DNA of 23,594 nt from Knufia peltigerae. Lineage: Eukaryota > Ascomycota > Eurotiomycetes > Chaetothyriales > Trichomeriaceae. Where the stretch lies: contig JAPDRN010000241.1 in NCBI GenBank assembly GCA_030247855.1, positions 1 through 23,594 on the forward strand, in the 5' to 3' direction. The position numbers and the translations under genes are program-made. The number at the start of each line of letters is the position of its first letter. The first letter of the stretch is position 1. Shown here piece by piece: positions 16,099 to 23,579 of the stretch. The notes below the pieces were generated by a model. That model ran no database searches and had not been told where the DNA came from. It saw only the letters and a list, made by a program, of their open reading frames with translations.

Positions 16099-16693
16099 CC
16101 GCCGGGCTTCGGCCGATCCCGAACCAGCCAAGCGTGACCCCGCACAGCGGCCCGATCAGCAGCGCGAAGGCGAGCGTGCCGACGCCGACATCACCGCCCA
16201 GCCACCAGCCCAGCAGCAGCACGCTGCCTTCGATCAGGCTCCGCACCTTCCAGATCGGCCATCCGGTGCGTGCGTGCAGCCCGGTCATCAGGCCATCGCG
16301 CGGGCCAGGGCCCAGCTTTGCGCCGATGTACAGGCCGGTGGCCAGCGCCACCAGCAGCATGCCGGCGCAGAACATCGCCACCTGCCAGACCAGGCCGACG
16401 GCCGGGGGCAGCAGCCAAAGCCCGAACTGGGCCGAGGGGCCGATCAACATCACGTTGAGCACGGTGCCGACGCCGGGCTTCTGCCGCAGCGGCCACCACA
16501 GCAGCAGTACCAGCGCGCCGATCACGTTGGTGGCCAGGCCGAACGACAACGGGGTCTGCGCAGCGATGCCCTGCGACAGCACATCCCACGGCGCGACACC
16601 GATGGCGGCGCGGATCATCAGCGAGGCGCCGAAGCCATAGAGGAACAGGCCGATGATCAGTTGCAGCAGGCGCAGGGGCAGGGCGGTGGGCAT
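16052..16693 (-). CDS. YczE/YitT-like integral membrane protein
   Basis: A 213-residue multi-pass inner-membrane protein resembling the YczE family; function unknown. Hydrophobic helices lie at about 6-27, 45-68, 75-98, 105-128 and 165-190. The family strings GFGASLMIRAAIGVAPWDVLSQGIA near the N-terminus and GLYIGAKLGPGPRDGLMTGL in the middle are present. Its last residues (about 199-213, including AGSAGPRPASAQ) are translated from a REP palindrome, so the natural C-terminus has been replaced or extended. The start ATG 16693 precedes MPTALPLRLLQLIIGLFLYG; the in-frame upstream codons add a polar leader and are rejected. It lies 141 bp downstream of the MDR oxidoreductase on the same strand. 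Confidence 0.82.
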   Translation of the reverse strand: MPTALPLRLLQLIIGLFLYGFGASLMIRAAIGVAPWDVLSQGIAAQTPLSFGLATNVIGALVLLLWWPLRQKPGVGTVLNVMLIGPSAQFGLWLLPPAVGLVWQVAMFCAGMLLVALATGLYIGAKLGPGPRDGLMTGLHARTGWPIWKVRSLIEGSVLLLGWWLGGDVGVGTLAFALLIGPLCGVTLGWFGIGRSPAGSAGPRPASAQRGQG

Positions 16694-16834
16694 GACAGGC
16701 TCAGGGCAAAGGGGGATCTGTTTCCACCCTATCCTCGAAACTGGCCATTCAATAGATACAGATGCCGGCCAATCCACCGTCACAGGCTGCGCCGGGCACA
16801 GCGTCGAGCCGTACCGGGGGCGCGTAACGGTGAA

Positions 16835-17854
16835 TCAGTCGTCCCAGCCGGCCAGCGCCAGTTTGCCGATGGTGCGGCCGCCGGCCAGGCGCTGGTGGGC
16901 AGCTTCCAGGTTGGCCGCATTGATCGGCCCCAGCACCTCGCTCAGCGTGCCGCGCAACTGGCCTGCATCGATCATGCTGGCGGCGCGGTTGAGGATGCGG
17001 TGCTGCTCGATGCGGTCGGCGGTGGCAAAGCGCGCACGGGCGAACATGAATTCCCAATGGATGCCGATGCACTTGGCCTTGTAGGGATCGCCGATGCGCA
17101 GCGGGCCGCGGGGTTCCACGATCAGGCCTACATGTCCCTGTGGTGCCAGCAGCTGGCCCAGTTCGTCCCAGTAGTGATCGGTGTCGGCCAGGTTGAGTGC
17201 CACCTGCACTTCGTCGACGCCAAGCGCCTGCAGCTGCGGCAACAGGGGCTGGCGATGGTCGATGACATGCTGGGCGCCCATCCGCCGGCACCAGTCGATC
17301 GAGGCTTCACGCGAGGCGGTGGCAATGACCTCAAACCCCGCGTGGTGGGCCAGCTGGATCGCCATCGAGCCGACGCCGCCGGCACCGCCGATCACCAGCA
17401 GGCGCTGACCCGCGTGGCGGCGGTCATCAAGCTGCAGGGGCATGCGCTGGAACAGCAGTTCCCAGGCGGTCAGGGTGGTCAGTGGCAATGCGGCGGCTTC
17501 GGCGAAGTCGAGGGTGGTCGGTTTGCGCGCCACCAGTCGCTCATCCACCAGCTGATACTGCGCGTTGCAGCCGGGGCGGGTGACGTCTCCGGCGTAGTAG
17601 ACCTCGTCACCGGAGGCGAACAGGCTGGCCTCCTCGCCCATGGCTTCGACCACGCCTGCCGCGTCCCAACCGAGAATGCGCGGGGTATCCAGCGACGCGG
17701 CTGACGTACCTGCACGCAGCTTCCCATCCACGGGATTGACGGAAAGTGCTTCGACACGGATCAGCAGGTCACGGCCACGCGGCGGCTGCGGTGGTGGCAG
17801 CACCAGATCGCGCAGGGCAGGGGCCGATTCACGGCACAGGGCGACGGCTTTCAT
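16835..17854 (-). CDS. Medium-chain dehydrogenase/quinone oxidoreductase family protein
   Basis: A 339-residue NADPH-dependent oxidoreductase of the MDR superfamily, quinone-oxidoreductase-like branch (often annotated zinc-binding alcohol dehydrogenase family protein). The GroES-like fold has VEALSVNPVDGKLRAG (35-50) and ILGWDAAGVVEAMG (60-73). The nucleotide-binding motif is VIGGAGGVGSMAIQLA (154-169). The catalytic-zinc motif GHE is replaced by LGWD and structural-zinc cysteines are missing, so it is expected to be zinc-free. The start ATG 17854 (MKAVALCRES) has GGAG at 17863-17866. The substrate cannot be deduced. It is divergent from ompA with a 358-bp shared upstream region. Confidence 0.9.
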   Translation of the reverse strand: MKAVALCRESAPALRDLVLPPPQPPRGRDLLIRVEALSVNPVDGKLRAGTSAASLDTPRILGWDAAGVVEAMGEEASLFASGDEVYYAGDVTRPGCNAQYQLVDERLVARKPTTLDFAEAAALPLTTLTAWELLFQRMPLQLDDRRHAGQRLLVIGGAGGVGSMAIQLAHHAGFEVIATASREASIDWCRRMGAQHVIDHRQPLLPQLQALGVDEVQVALNLADTDHYWDELGQLLAPQGHVGLIVEPRGPLRIGDPYKAKCIGIHWEFMFARARFATADRIEQHRILNRAASMIDAGQLRGTLSEVLGPINAANLEAAHQRLAGGRTIGKLALAGWDD

Positions 17855-18212
17855 TTCGGCTCCAGCTCGGTTCCTGTCTGCATCATAAGGTTCCTCACCT
17901 CGATGGGCGCGCGCTGAACCGCTTTGCGATAACCAGCGTCAAAACTGTCGTATCTGGCTCTTAAACCCATCCAAACCCTTGGTGTGTGTGGGTCTTGCGG
18001 ATTTTCATCATCCTGTATAGGGTTTCAACGTCGGACCGGTGGCCGCTCGTGCGCAGCGCTTCACATGTTACGGGACTGTTAACATGGCCTTCACCCGCCT
18101 GAGCATAATGTTCGCGGCGGTGGCGTGCTGAATCGGCTGTCTGAACATCGACGCAGTAGTGCTGGCCCATGCCTCTACCGGTTTCATACCCCCGAAATAG
18201 GAGCTGTACTCA
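17855..18212. promoter_or_regulatory. Shared upstream region of the MDR gene and ompA
   Basis: A 358-bp gap without a gene, less GC-rich than its surroundings. It contains a 7-bp inverted repeat CATGTTA (18064-18070) / TAACATG (18080-18086), a possible operator. A candidate ompA promoter overlaps its right half: TTAACA (18079-18084), a rather long 19-bp spacer, then CATAAT (18104-18109). A second weaker candidate is TTGCGG (17995-18000) with TATAGG (18016-18021). If the 18104 box is used, ompA has a 5' leader of close to 100 nt. Confidence 0.45.
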
Positions 18213-19301
18213 ATGAACAAGAAGATCCTTACTGCCGCGCTGCTGGGCGGTCTGGCTTTCGCCCAGGCTGCGTCGGCGCAGGAGTTCGATGACCGCTGGT
18301 ACCTGACCGGTTCGGCCGGCTTCAACTTCCAGGATAACGACCGTCTGACCAACGACGCTCCGTTCGTGACCCTGGGTCTGGGCAAGTTCATCAGCCCGAA
18401 CTGGTCGCTGGATGGTGAGCTGAACTACCAGAACCCGAACTTCGACGCCAACCAGGATCAGAACTGGTCGCAGTACGGCGTGTCGTTCGATCTGCGTCGC
18501 CACTTCATCAAGGAAGGCCGCGGCTGGAACCCCTACATCGTGGGCGGCCTGGGCTACCAGAAGTCTGAAGAAGAGTACGCCGCTGGCCCGAACGGCCCGG
18601 CCGACCGCAAGGACGGCAACCTGGCTGCCAAGCTCGGCGTCGGCCTGCAGACCACCTTCGACAAGCGCGTTGCTGTCCGCGCCGAAGTGGCCTACCGCGC
18701 TGACTTCGACGACCAGAGCATCGCTGCGCGCGACGAAAGCTGGTTCGGCGACGTGCTGGCTTCGGTCGGCGTCGTGATCCCGCTGGGCCCGGCCCCGGTG
18801 GCTGCTGCTCCGGCTCCGGCTCCGGTTGCCCCGAGCTGCGCCGACCTGGACGACGACGGTGACGGCGTCAACAACTGCGACGACAAGTGCCCGAACTCGC
18901 AGCCGGGTCAGACCATCGGTCCGGACGGTTGCCCGGTGCCGGTCTCGATCGACCTGAAGGGCGTGAACTTCGACTTCGACAAGTCGAACCTGCGTCCGGA
19001 CGCTGTGGCCATCCTGAGCGAAGCCACCGAGATCCTGAAGCGTTACCCGGATCTGCGCGTTGAAGTTGCCGGTCACACCGATTCGAAGGGTACCGACGCT
19101 TACAACCAGAAGCTGTCGGAGCGCCGCGCCACCGCGGTGTACAACTACCTGACCACCAACGGCGTCGACGCTGGCCGTCTGGCCGGTCCGATCGGCTACG
19201 GCGAGAGCCGTCCGATTGCGCCGAACACCAACCCGGATGGTTCGGACAATCCGGAAGGTCGCGCCAAGAACCGTCGTACCGAGCTGAACGTCCAGAACTA
19301 A
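18213..19301 (+). CDS. ompA: OmpA-family outer membrane protein
   Basis: A major-porin-like outer membrane protein of 362 residues. A clear signal peptide (MNKKILTAALLGGLAFAQAASA, cleaved after residue 22) is followed by an eight-strand-type barrel (about 23-190, alternating aromatic strands such as WYLTGSAGFNFQ and WNPYIVGGLGYQ). An Ala-Pro linker (about 193-207) leads to a Ca-binding thrombospondin-type-3-like repeat (DLDDDGDGVNNCDDKCP with two Cys pairs). The C-terminal OmpA peptidoglycan-binding domain (about 245-360) contains VNFDFDKSNLRPDA, VAGHTDSKGTDAYNQKLSERRA and GYGESRPIAPN, with the diaminopimelate-contacting Asp and Arg present. AGGAG (18199-18203) precedes ATG 18213. Codon use is narrow and highly biased (GACGGC, AAG, CTG), consistent with high expression. 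A strong terminator follows. Confidence 0.95.
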   Translation: MNKKILTAALLGGLAFAQAASAQEFDDRWYLTGSAGFNFQDNDRLTNDAPFVTLGLGKFISPNWSLDGELNYQNPNFDANQDQNWSQYGVSFDLRRHFIKEGRGWNPYIVGGLGYQKSEEEYAAGPNGPADRKDGNLAAKLGVGLQTTFDKRVAVRAEVAYRADFDDQSIAARDESWFGDVLASVGVVIPLGPAPVAAAPAPAPVAPSCADLDDDGDGVNNCDDKCPNSQPGQTIGPDGCPVPVSIDLKGVNFDFDKSNLRPDAVAILSEATEILKRYPDLRVEVAGHTDSKGTDAYNQKLSERRATAVYNYLTTNGVDAGRLAGPIGYGESRPIAPNTNPDGSDNPEGRAKNRRTELNVQN

Positions 19302-19332
19302 GTTCTGACGCTCTGCCCGTAAGACACAGCAG

Positions 19333-19361
19333 GACCCGGCTTCGGCCGGGTCTTGTTGTTT
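19333..19361 (+). terminator. Terminator of ompA
   Basis: GACCCGGC (19333-19340), loop TTCG, then GCCGGGTC (19345-19352): a perfect 8-bp stem with a stable tetraloop, followed by TTGTTGTTT. This is a classic intrinsic terminator, 31 bp after the ompA stop. Confidence 0.95.
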
Positions 19362-19459
19362 GTGCGGTCCGGAATGATGAATCAGCGCTTCAGTGGCGAC
19401 CGTTTGTCGGCAATTTGCCTAGGAAACCAATGAGTTGGCGTATTCATTGAAAGTGGCGC

Positions 19460-19487
19460 TTGAAAGATGACGCGGCATTGCTAAACT
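19460..19487 (+). promoter_or_regulatory. Candidate promoter of the exported-protein gene
   Basis: TTGAAA (19460-19465), a 16-bp spacer, then TAAACT (19482-19487) with an extended -10 TG (19479-19480). A palindrome TGACGCGG/CCGCGTCA (19468-19475 with 19489-19496) straddles the -10 and could be an operator or leader hairpin. Confidence 0.5.
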
Positions 19488-19518
19488 CGCCGCGTCACTT
19501 CCTTTCGTGGATGTCCTC

Positions 19519-20025
19519 ATGCTGCGCTCTGCATCGGCTGCCGTTCTGGCGCTGGCCCTGGTTCCTGCTGCTCACGCTGCGGTCGATTGCTCGGTCAACA
19601 CCAGCGCTTCGCCGCTGCCGTTGCCGGCCACGGCCGTCGCCCCGGTGGCCGATGAGCTGTATATCCGCAGCAGCCAGTTGGGCATGGCCAGCGGCGTGCT
19701 GGGCAGCAGCTACGATCCGTCGCAGTCGCTGGACCAGGTGCTGCAGCGGTTGCGCATCGATGGCTGCCAGAACATCGCCAAGGCGATTCCGGGGGCGCCG
19801 GCGGTGAAGCCGAATGATCCGGCTGCCTACAAGCCGCAGACCGAATTCGACAACACGCCGTGGCGCTTCGACATGAGCCAGAACGGCAAGCGCATGACCG
19901 CCGAAGAGTTCGATGCCTGGATGAAGGCGCGCGGCGTACGCGTGGTCAAGGCACGCCCGGTTCCGGCAGTGACCCCGGCCGCAGCCGAAGTACCGGCTGA
20001 GACCAAGCCGGTCGACAAGAAGTAA
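19519..20025 (+). CDS. Exported protein of unknown function with a C-terminal 'MTAEEFDAWM' motif
   Basis: A 168-residue secreted protein that I do not recognise. The signal peptide MLRSASAAVLALALVPAAHA is cleaved before AVDCSVN. The mature part has two Cys (C24, C83), a Ser/Gln-rich helical middle (ELYIRSSQLGMASGVLGSS), and at 115-144 the string WRFDMSQNG..MTAEEFDAWMKARGVRVVK. It ends in a Pro/Ala/Lys tail (KPVDKK). That string matches 18 of 30 positions in the lipoprotein at 20941-21279, on the other side of the RsuA-family gene. I chose ATG 19519 over GTG 19507 because it puts the signal peptide at the very start; both share the frame. The periplasm is the likely location. Confidence 0.75.
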   Translation: MLRSASAAVLALALVPAAHAAVDCSVNTSASPLPLPATAVAPVADELYIRSSQLGMASGVLGSSYDPSQSLDQVLQRLRIDGCQNIAKAIPGAPAVKPNDPAAYKPQTEFDNTPWRFDMSQNGKRMTAEEFDAWMKARGVRVVKARPVPAVTPAAAEVPAETKPVDKK

Positions 20026-20045
20026 GCGCGGCGGGGAGCAGAGGC

Positions 20046-20855
20046 TTGCGCACGCGCCGCCCACCTGCTGCCCCCGCTGCCCGCTCCCACGCTGCGCGTG
20101 GGCGTGCGAATCCCCCTGCGGTTTCCGCTGGCGTGCGCCATGGCCTGGCACGTGTGCTGTCCAAGGCCGGTGTGTGCTCGCGCAGCGAGGCCGCGCGCTG
20201 GATCGCCGATGGCCGCGTTCGTGTCGCCGGGCGCATCGTCCGTGATCCGGAATTCCCGATTGCCAGCCCGGCACCGCCGATCGAGGTCGACGGCCAGCCG
20301 ATGGGCGCACCACAACGCCTGTACCTGATGCTCAACAAGCCGCGTGGGGTGGTTACCACCGTGCAGGATGAGCGTGGTCGCGACACCGTGTACCGCTGCT
20401 TCGATGGTGCCGGCCTGCCGTGGGTCGCGCCGGTCGGTCGCTTGGACAAGGCCAGTGAAGGCCTGTTGCTGTTCAGCAACGATCCGCAGTGGGCCGCGCG
20501 CCTGACCGATCCGGAGACCGGCCCGCAGAAGACCTACCACGTGCAGGTGGATCACCTGCCCGATGACGACACCCTGGCCGCGCTGCGCGCCGGTGTCGAA
20601 GACGAGGGTGAGTTCCTCCTCGCCCTGGCCGTGCGCGTGCTGCGCAGCGGCGACAAGACTGCCTGGCTGGAGGTGGTCCTCGACGAGGGCCGCAACCGCC
20701 ATATCCGTCGCCTGCTGGCGGCCTTCGACCTGCAGGTGTTGCGCCTGGTCCGGGTCGCGATCGGAGAGCTCACGCTCGGCGATCTCGGCAAGGGCCAGTG
20801 GCGGGCGCTGGAGGTCAGCGACCAGCAGCGGCTGGGGGCCGCTGCACCGGGCTGA
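20046..20855 (+). CDS. RsuA/RluB/E/F-family pseudouridine synthase with basic N-terminal extension
   Basis: A 269-residue rRNA pseudouridine synthase. An S4 RNA-binding domain occupies about 33-80 (GLARVLSKAGVCSRSEAARWIADGRVRVAG). The RsuA-type catalytic domain follows, with LMLNKPRGVVTT (94-105), the active-site Asp134 in PVGRLDKASEGLLLFSND, KTYHVQV, and LDEGRNRHIRRLLAAFDLQVLRLVRVAIG. The first ~30 residues are Arg/Pro/Ala-rich. The start is TTG 20046, with GGGGAG (20034-20039) at 6-base spacing; a GTG at about 20133 just before the S4 domain is an alternative. It begins 20 bp after the exported-protein gene and ends 85 bp before the lipoprotein gene, so the three may be one transcript. Family is certain; the exact rRNA target is not. 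Confidence 0.87.
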   Translation: MRTRRPPAAPAARSHAARGRANPPAVSAGVRHGLARVLSKAGVCSRSEAARWIADGRVRVAGRIVRDPEFPIASPAPPIEVDGQPMGAPQRLYLMLNKPRGVVTTVQDERGRDTVYRCFDGAGLPWVAPVGRLDKASEGLLLFSNDPQWAARLTDPETGPQKTYHVQVDHLPDDDTLAALRAGVEDEGEFLLALAVRVLRSGDKTAWLEVVLDEGRNRHIRRLLAAFDLQVLRLVRVAIGELTLGDLGKGQWRALEVSDQQRLGAAAPG

Positions 20856-20940
20856 GTGATGCCCACGGCCGGCGGTTGCCGGCCACCGTTCCAGGCGCAG
20901 GGGGCGCCTGGTTGTCGAATGTCCAGAACGGAGCCTGCCC

Positions 20941-21279
20941 ATGTATCACCCGACCCTCAAGCAAACCCTGCGCTGCGCCGGCCTGTTGTTGCCGATTGTT
21001 ATGTTGACGGCCTGTGGCGGCCACAAGAAAACGGCCAAGGCCGATCGCCCGGCCGAGACCCCGGTGGTTGAAGTGAAGACCCCGGAACTGGATGGCCGCG
21101 GCAGCTATCGCTTCATGATGAGCAACGGCGACCAGAAGATGACCGCCGACCAGTTCGATGCCTGGATGAAAGCCAATGGCATCCGCGTGGCCAAGGGCAA
21201 TGGGCAGGATGCTGCCGCCAAGCCGGTGGTGGTCGCCAGCAAGGACGAGCCCAAGGACAAGAAGAAAAAGAAGAAGTAG
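20941..21279 (+). CDS. Small lipoprotein with 'MTADQFDAWM' motif and polylysine tail
   Basis: A 112-residue predicted lipoprotein of unknown function. The signal GLLLPIVMLTAC ends in a lipobox with C25, followed by GGHKK. Residues 56-86 (YRFMMSNGDQKMTADQFDAWMKANGIRVAK) match the C-terminal part of the exported protein at 19519-20025 closely. The end is very Lys-rich (six Lys in a row). The start ATG 20941 has GGAG about 10 bases upstream. The Lys tail could contact peptidoglycan or lipopolysaccharide, but that is a guess. The stop lies just before a tandem pair of SMAG-type palindromes. Confidence 0.8.
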   Translation: MYHPTLKQTLRCAGLLLPIVMLTACGGHKKTAKADRPAETPVVEVKTPELDGRGSYRFMMSNGDQKMTADQFDAWMKANGIRVAKGNGQDAAAKPVVVASKDEPKDKKKKKK

Positions 21280-21285
21280 CGCCGG

Positions 21286-21347
21286 GTGGGTGCCGACCTT
21301 GGTCGGCACGTCATCAGACTCCGGTAGGTGCCGACCTTGGTCGGCAC
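21286..21347 (+). repeat. Tandem direct pair of SMAG-type palindromes
   Basis: GTGGGTGCCGACCTTGGTCG... (21286-21309) and GTAGGTGCCGACCTTGGTCG... (21324-21347) differ by one base and lie in the same orientation, 38 bp apart start to start. They fill the convergent gap between the lipoprotein gene and kbl, and their stems can stop transcription from both sides. Confidence 0.88.
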
Positions 21348-21366
21348 GCTCCGACCCCGCCGGTGA

Positions 21367-22572
21367 TCAGCCCTTGATCACGCCCAGCTCGACGCCGATG
21401 CGGGTGAACGCATCGATCGCGCGATCCAGATGCTCACGGCTGTGCGCGGCGCTGATCTGGGTGCGGATGCGCGCCTGGCCCTTGGGTACCACCGGGAAGA
21501 AGAAGCCGATCGCGTAGATGCCTTCTTCCAGCAGGCGCTCGGCGAACTTCTGCGCCAGCGGTGCGTCGTACAACATCACCGGGCTGATCGGATGCACGCC
21601 GGGCTTCACGTCGAAGCCGGCAGCGGTCATCTTCTCGCGGAAGTAGGTGGTGTTCTCGGCCAGGGTGCTGCGCAGGTCATCGGCCGCGGCCAGCATTTCG
21701 AATGCCTTGATGCCGGCGGCGACCACGTGCGGCGGCAGCGAGTTGGAGAACAGGTACGGGCGCGAACGCTGGCGCAGCAGCTCGATCACTTCGGCGCTGG
21801 CGCAGGTGAAGCCACCCAGTGCGCCGCCCATGGCCTTGCCCAGGGTGCCGGTGATGATGTCGATCTTCTCCAGCACGCCCTTGACCTCGGCCGAGCCGCG
21901 GCCCGTCGCGCCGAGGAAGCCGGTGGCATGGCATTCGTCGATGTGCACCAGCGCGTTGTACTTCTTCGCCAGCGCGGTGATCTCGTCCAACGGCGCGATG
22001 AAACCGTCCATCGAGAACACGCCGTCGGTGGTGATCAGCTTGGTCCTGCAGCCGGCGGCATCAGCGGCCTGCAGCTGCGCCTCCAGGTCGGCCATGTCGC
22101 AGTTGGCGTAGCGGAAGCGCTTGGCCTTGCACAGGCGCACACCGTCGATGATCGAGGCATGGTTCAACGCATCGGAGATGATCGCGTCATTCTCGCCGAG
22201 CAGCGGCTCGAACAGGCCGCCGTTGGCGTCGAAGCAGGCCGCGTACAAGATCGTGTCCTGCTTGCCGAAGAAGTCGGCGATCTGCTTCTCCAGCTGCTTG
22301 TGCAGGTCCTGGGTGCCGCAGATGAAGCGTACCGATGCCATGCCGAAACCATGGCTGTCCAGCGCGTCCTTCGCGGCCTGGATCAGGTCAGGATGGTCGG
22401 CCAAGCCGAGGTAGTTGTTGGCACAGAAGTTCAGCACCTTGCGGCCGTCTTCCAGGGTGATCTCGGCGGACTGCGGGCTGGTGATGATCCGCTCGGACTT
22501 GAACAGGCCCTGGGCGCGGATGGCGTCCAGTTCCTCAGCATAGTGGCGGGTCAGGGCGGAGGAGTCGGTCAT
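21367..22572 (-). CDS. kbl: Glycine C-acetyltransferase (2-amino-3-ketobutyrate CoA ligase)
   Basis: A PLP enzyme that cleaves 2-amino-3-ketobutyrate with CoA to glycine and acetyl-CoA, the second step of threonine breakdown through threonine dehydrogenase. The 401-residue protein (E. coli 398) has NFCANNYLGLA (48-58), SHGFGMASVRFICGTQ (73-88), SDALNHASIIDG, TDGVFSMDG and IDECHATGFLG. The PLP lysine is K246 in TGTLGKAMGG. VVPKGQARIRTQISAAH near the C-terminus carries the substrate Arg. The start ATG 22572 (MTDSSALTRHYAEEL) aligns with the family; a GTG at 22593 is an alternative and neither has a good Shine-Dalgarno sequence. Its usual partner tdh is not next to it here. Confidence 0.96.
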   Translation of the reverse strand: MTDSSALTRHYAEELDAIRAQGLFKSERIITSPQSAEITLEDGRKVLNFCANNYLGLADHPDLIQAAKDALDSHGFGMASVRFICGTQDLHKQLEKQIADFFGKQDTILYAACFDANGGLFEPLLGENDAIISDALNHASIIDGVRLCKAKRFRYANCDMADLEAQLQAADAAGCRTKLITTDGVFSMDGFIAPLDEITALAKKYNALVHIDECHATGFLGATGRGSAEVKGVLEKIDIITGTLGKAMGGALGGFTCASAEVIELLRQRSRPYLFSNSLPPHVVAAGIKAFEMLAAADDLRSTLAENTTYFREKMTAAGFDVKPGVHPISPVMLYDAPLAQKFAERLLEEGIYAIGFFFPVVPKGQARIRTQISAAHSREHLDRAIDAFTRIGVELGVIKG

Positions 22573-22605
22573 GGCGTGGGCACGGCTCAGCACGGGAAAC
22601 CACTG

Positions 22606-22611
22606 ATTCTA
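22606..22611 (-). promoter_or_regulatory. Candidate -10 box of kbl
   Basis: TAGAAT read leftward (22611-22606), five of six matches to TATAAT, about 35 bp upstream of the kbl start. No good -35 is seen at 16-18 bp, so this is tentative. Confidence 0.35.
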
Positions 22612-22782
22612 CCGGGCATCGACGGCTGCGGACCGGGGCGGATGGGGCACCGCCATGGCCGGCACATGTTGCATCGCAATAGCAAACGGGTTAAGAATTC
22701 GTGAACCGGGGCTGTCTGGCTCCGGTCGCTGCGCCCGCTGCAGATCCCGCCTTCCACGCCACCGACCCCACCGGAGACGCCC

Positions 22783-23475
22783 ATGAAGCACGCCCGTGCC
22801 TGCCTCGCCATTGCCGCCGCCCTGACCCTCGCGCCGTTCGCCGCCAGCGCCCAGGACAACGAATCTCCGTACAGCTGGAACGTCACCGCCGTCTCGGACT
22901 ACCTGTTCCGTGGTGTGTCGCAGACCGATGAGGATCCGACCCTGCAGGCCGGCTTCACCTACACCAGCCCGGTTGGCCTGTATGCCGGGGTCTGGGGCTC
23001 GGGCGTGGACTTCGGCACAGGCGATCCGAAGACCGAGGTCGACTACCTGATCGGCTACGGCGTGGACGTGACCGAGCGCGTCAACTTCGACGTGCTGTTG
23101 AACCGTTACACCTACCTCAAGTCCAGCCACCAGAACTACAACGAGCTGATCACCACCACCACGCTGGACGACACCTACAAGCTGACGGTGGCCTACAGCA
23201 ACGATGTGTGGAACAGCAGCACCGATGGCTGGTACTTCGGCCTGGGTGGCAGCTGGGGCCTGCCGAAGGAGTTCACGCTCAACGCCAACGTCGGCCGCAG
23301 CACCTTCGAGGACGGGATCGCCAAGGACTACACCGACTGGAACGTCGGCGTCGCCCGCCAGTTCGGCCTGTTCAATGTCGGCCTGGGCTACTACGGCACC
23401 GATGGCAACGGCCGCGACAACTCCGGCAAGCTGGCGCACAGCCGGGTGATGCTGAGCGTGGCGGTCGGAAAGTAA
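22783..23475 (+). CDS. TorF-family putative porin
   Basis: A 230-residue outer-membrane beta-barrel protein of the TorF/TIGR02001 type; substrate unknown. The signal peptide MKHARACLAIAAALTLAPFAASA is cleaved before QDNESPYSWN. The family opening SWNVTAVSDYLFRGVSQTDEDPTLQAGFTYTSPVGLYAGVWGSGVDFG is intact. The rest shows alternating barrel strands (VDYLIGYGVDV, VNFDVLLNRYTY, GWYFGLGGSWGL, WNVGVARQFGLFNVGLGYYGTDG) ending in a final strand with SRVMLSVAVGK. GGAG (22773-22776) precedes ATG 22783. It is divergent from kbl with a 210-bp gap. The TAA stop lies inside an 8-bp hairpin, followed by a row of other palindromes. Confidence 0.93.
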   Translation: MKHARACLAIAAALTLAPFAASAQDNESPYSWNVTAVSDYLFRGVSQTDEDPTLQAGFTYTSPVGLYAGVWGSGVDFGTGDPKTEVDYLIGYGVDVTERVNFDVLLNRYTYLKSSHQNYNELITTTTLDDTYKLTVAYSNDVWNSSTDGWYFGLGGSWGLPKEFTLNANVGRSTFEDGIAKDYTDWNVGVARQFGLFNVGLGYYGTDGNGRDNSGKLAHSRVMLSVAVGK

Positions 23476-23490
23476 CGCCGCAGGCGTTAC
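23472..23490 (+). terminator. Hairpin containing the torF-type stop codon
   Basis: GTAACGCC (23472-23479), loop GCA, then GGCGTTAC (23483-23490), a perfect 8-bp stem. The stop TAA (23473-23475) is inside the left arm. No T run follows, so it may act as a 3' stabilising stem rather than as an intrinsic terminator. Confidence 0.6.
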
Positions 23491-23491
23491 G

Positions 23492-23516
23492 GTAGTGCCG
23501 GCCGCTGGCCGGCAAC
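23492..23516 (+). repeat. Single SMAG-type palindrome
   Basis: GTAGTGCCGGCCGCTGGCCG..., the same sequence as the right copy at 1496-1520 and the right copy at 10625-10649. No inverted partner is seen before the window ends. Confidence 0.9.
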
Positions 23517-23529
23517 ATGACCCGTCCTG

Positions 23530-23579
23530 CCATAGGTTGACACCTATGGGGTGGATGATCCGGCCGCCGTCAGGCGGCC
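23530..23579. repeat. Two small perfect hairpins
   Basis: CCATAGGT-TGAC-ACCTATGG (23530-23549, 8-bp stem) and GGCCGCC-GTCA-GGCGGCC (23562-23579, 7-bp stem). Both have 4-base loops. They lie between the SMAG copy and the window edge; their role is unknown. The second could be a terminator for a gene beyond the window. Confidence 0.6.
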
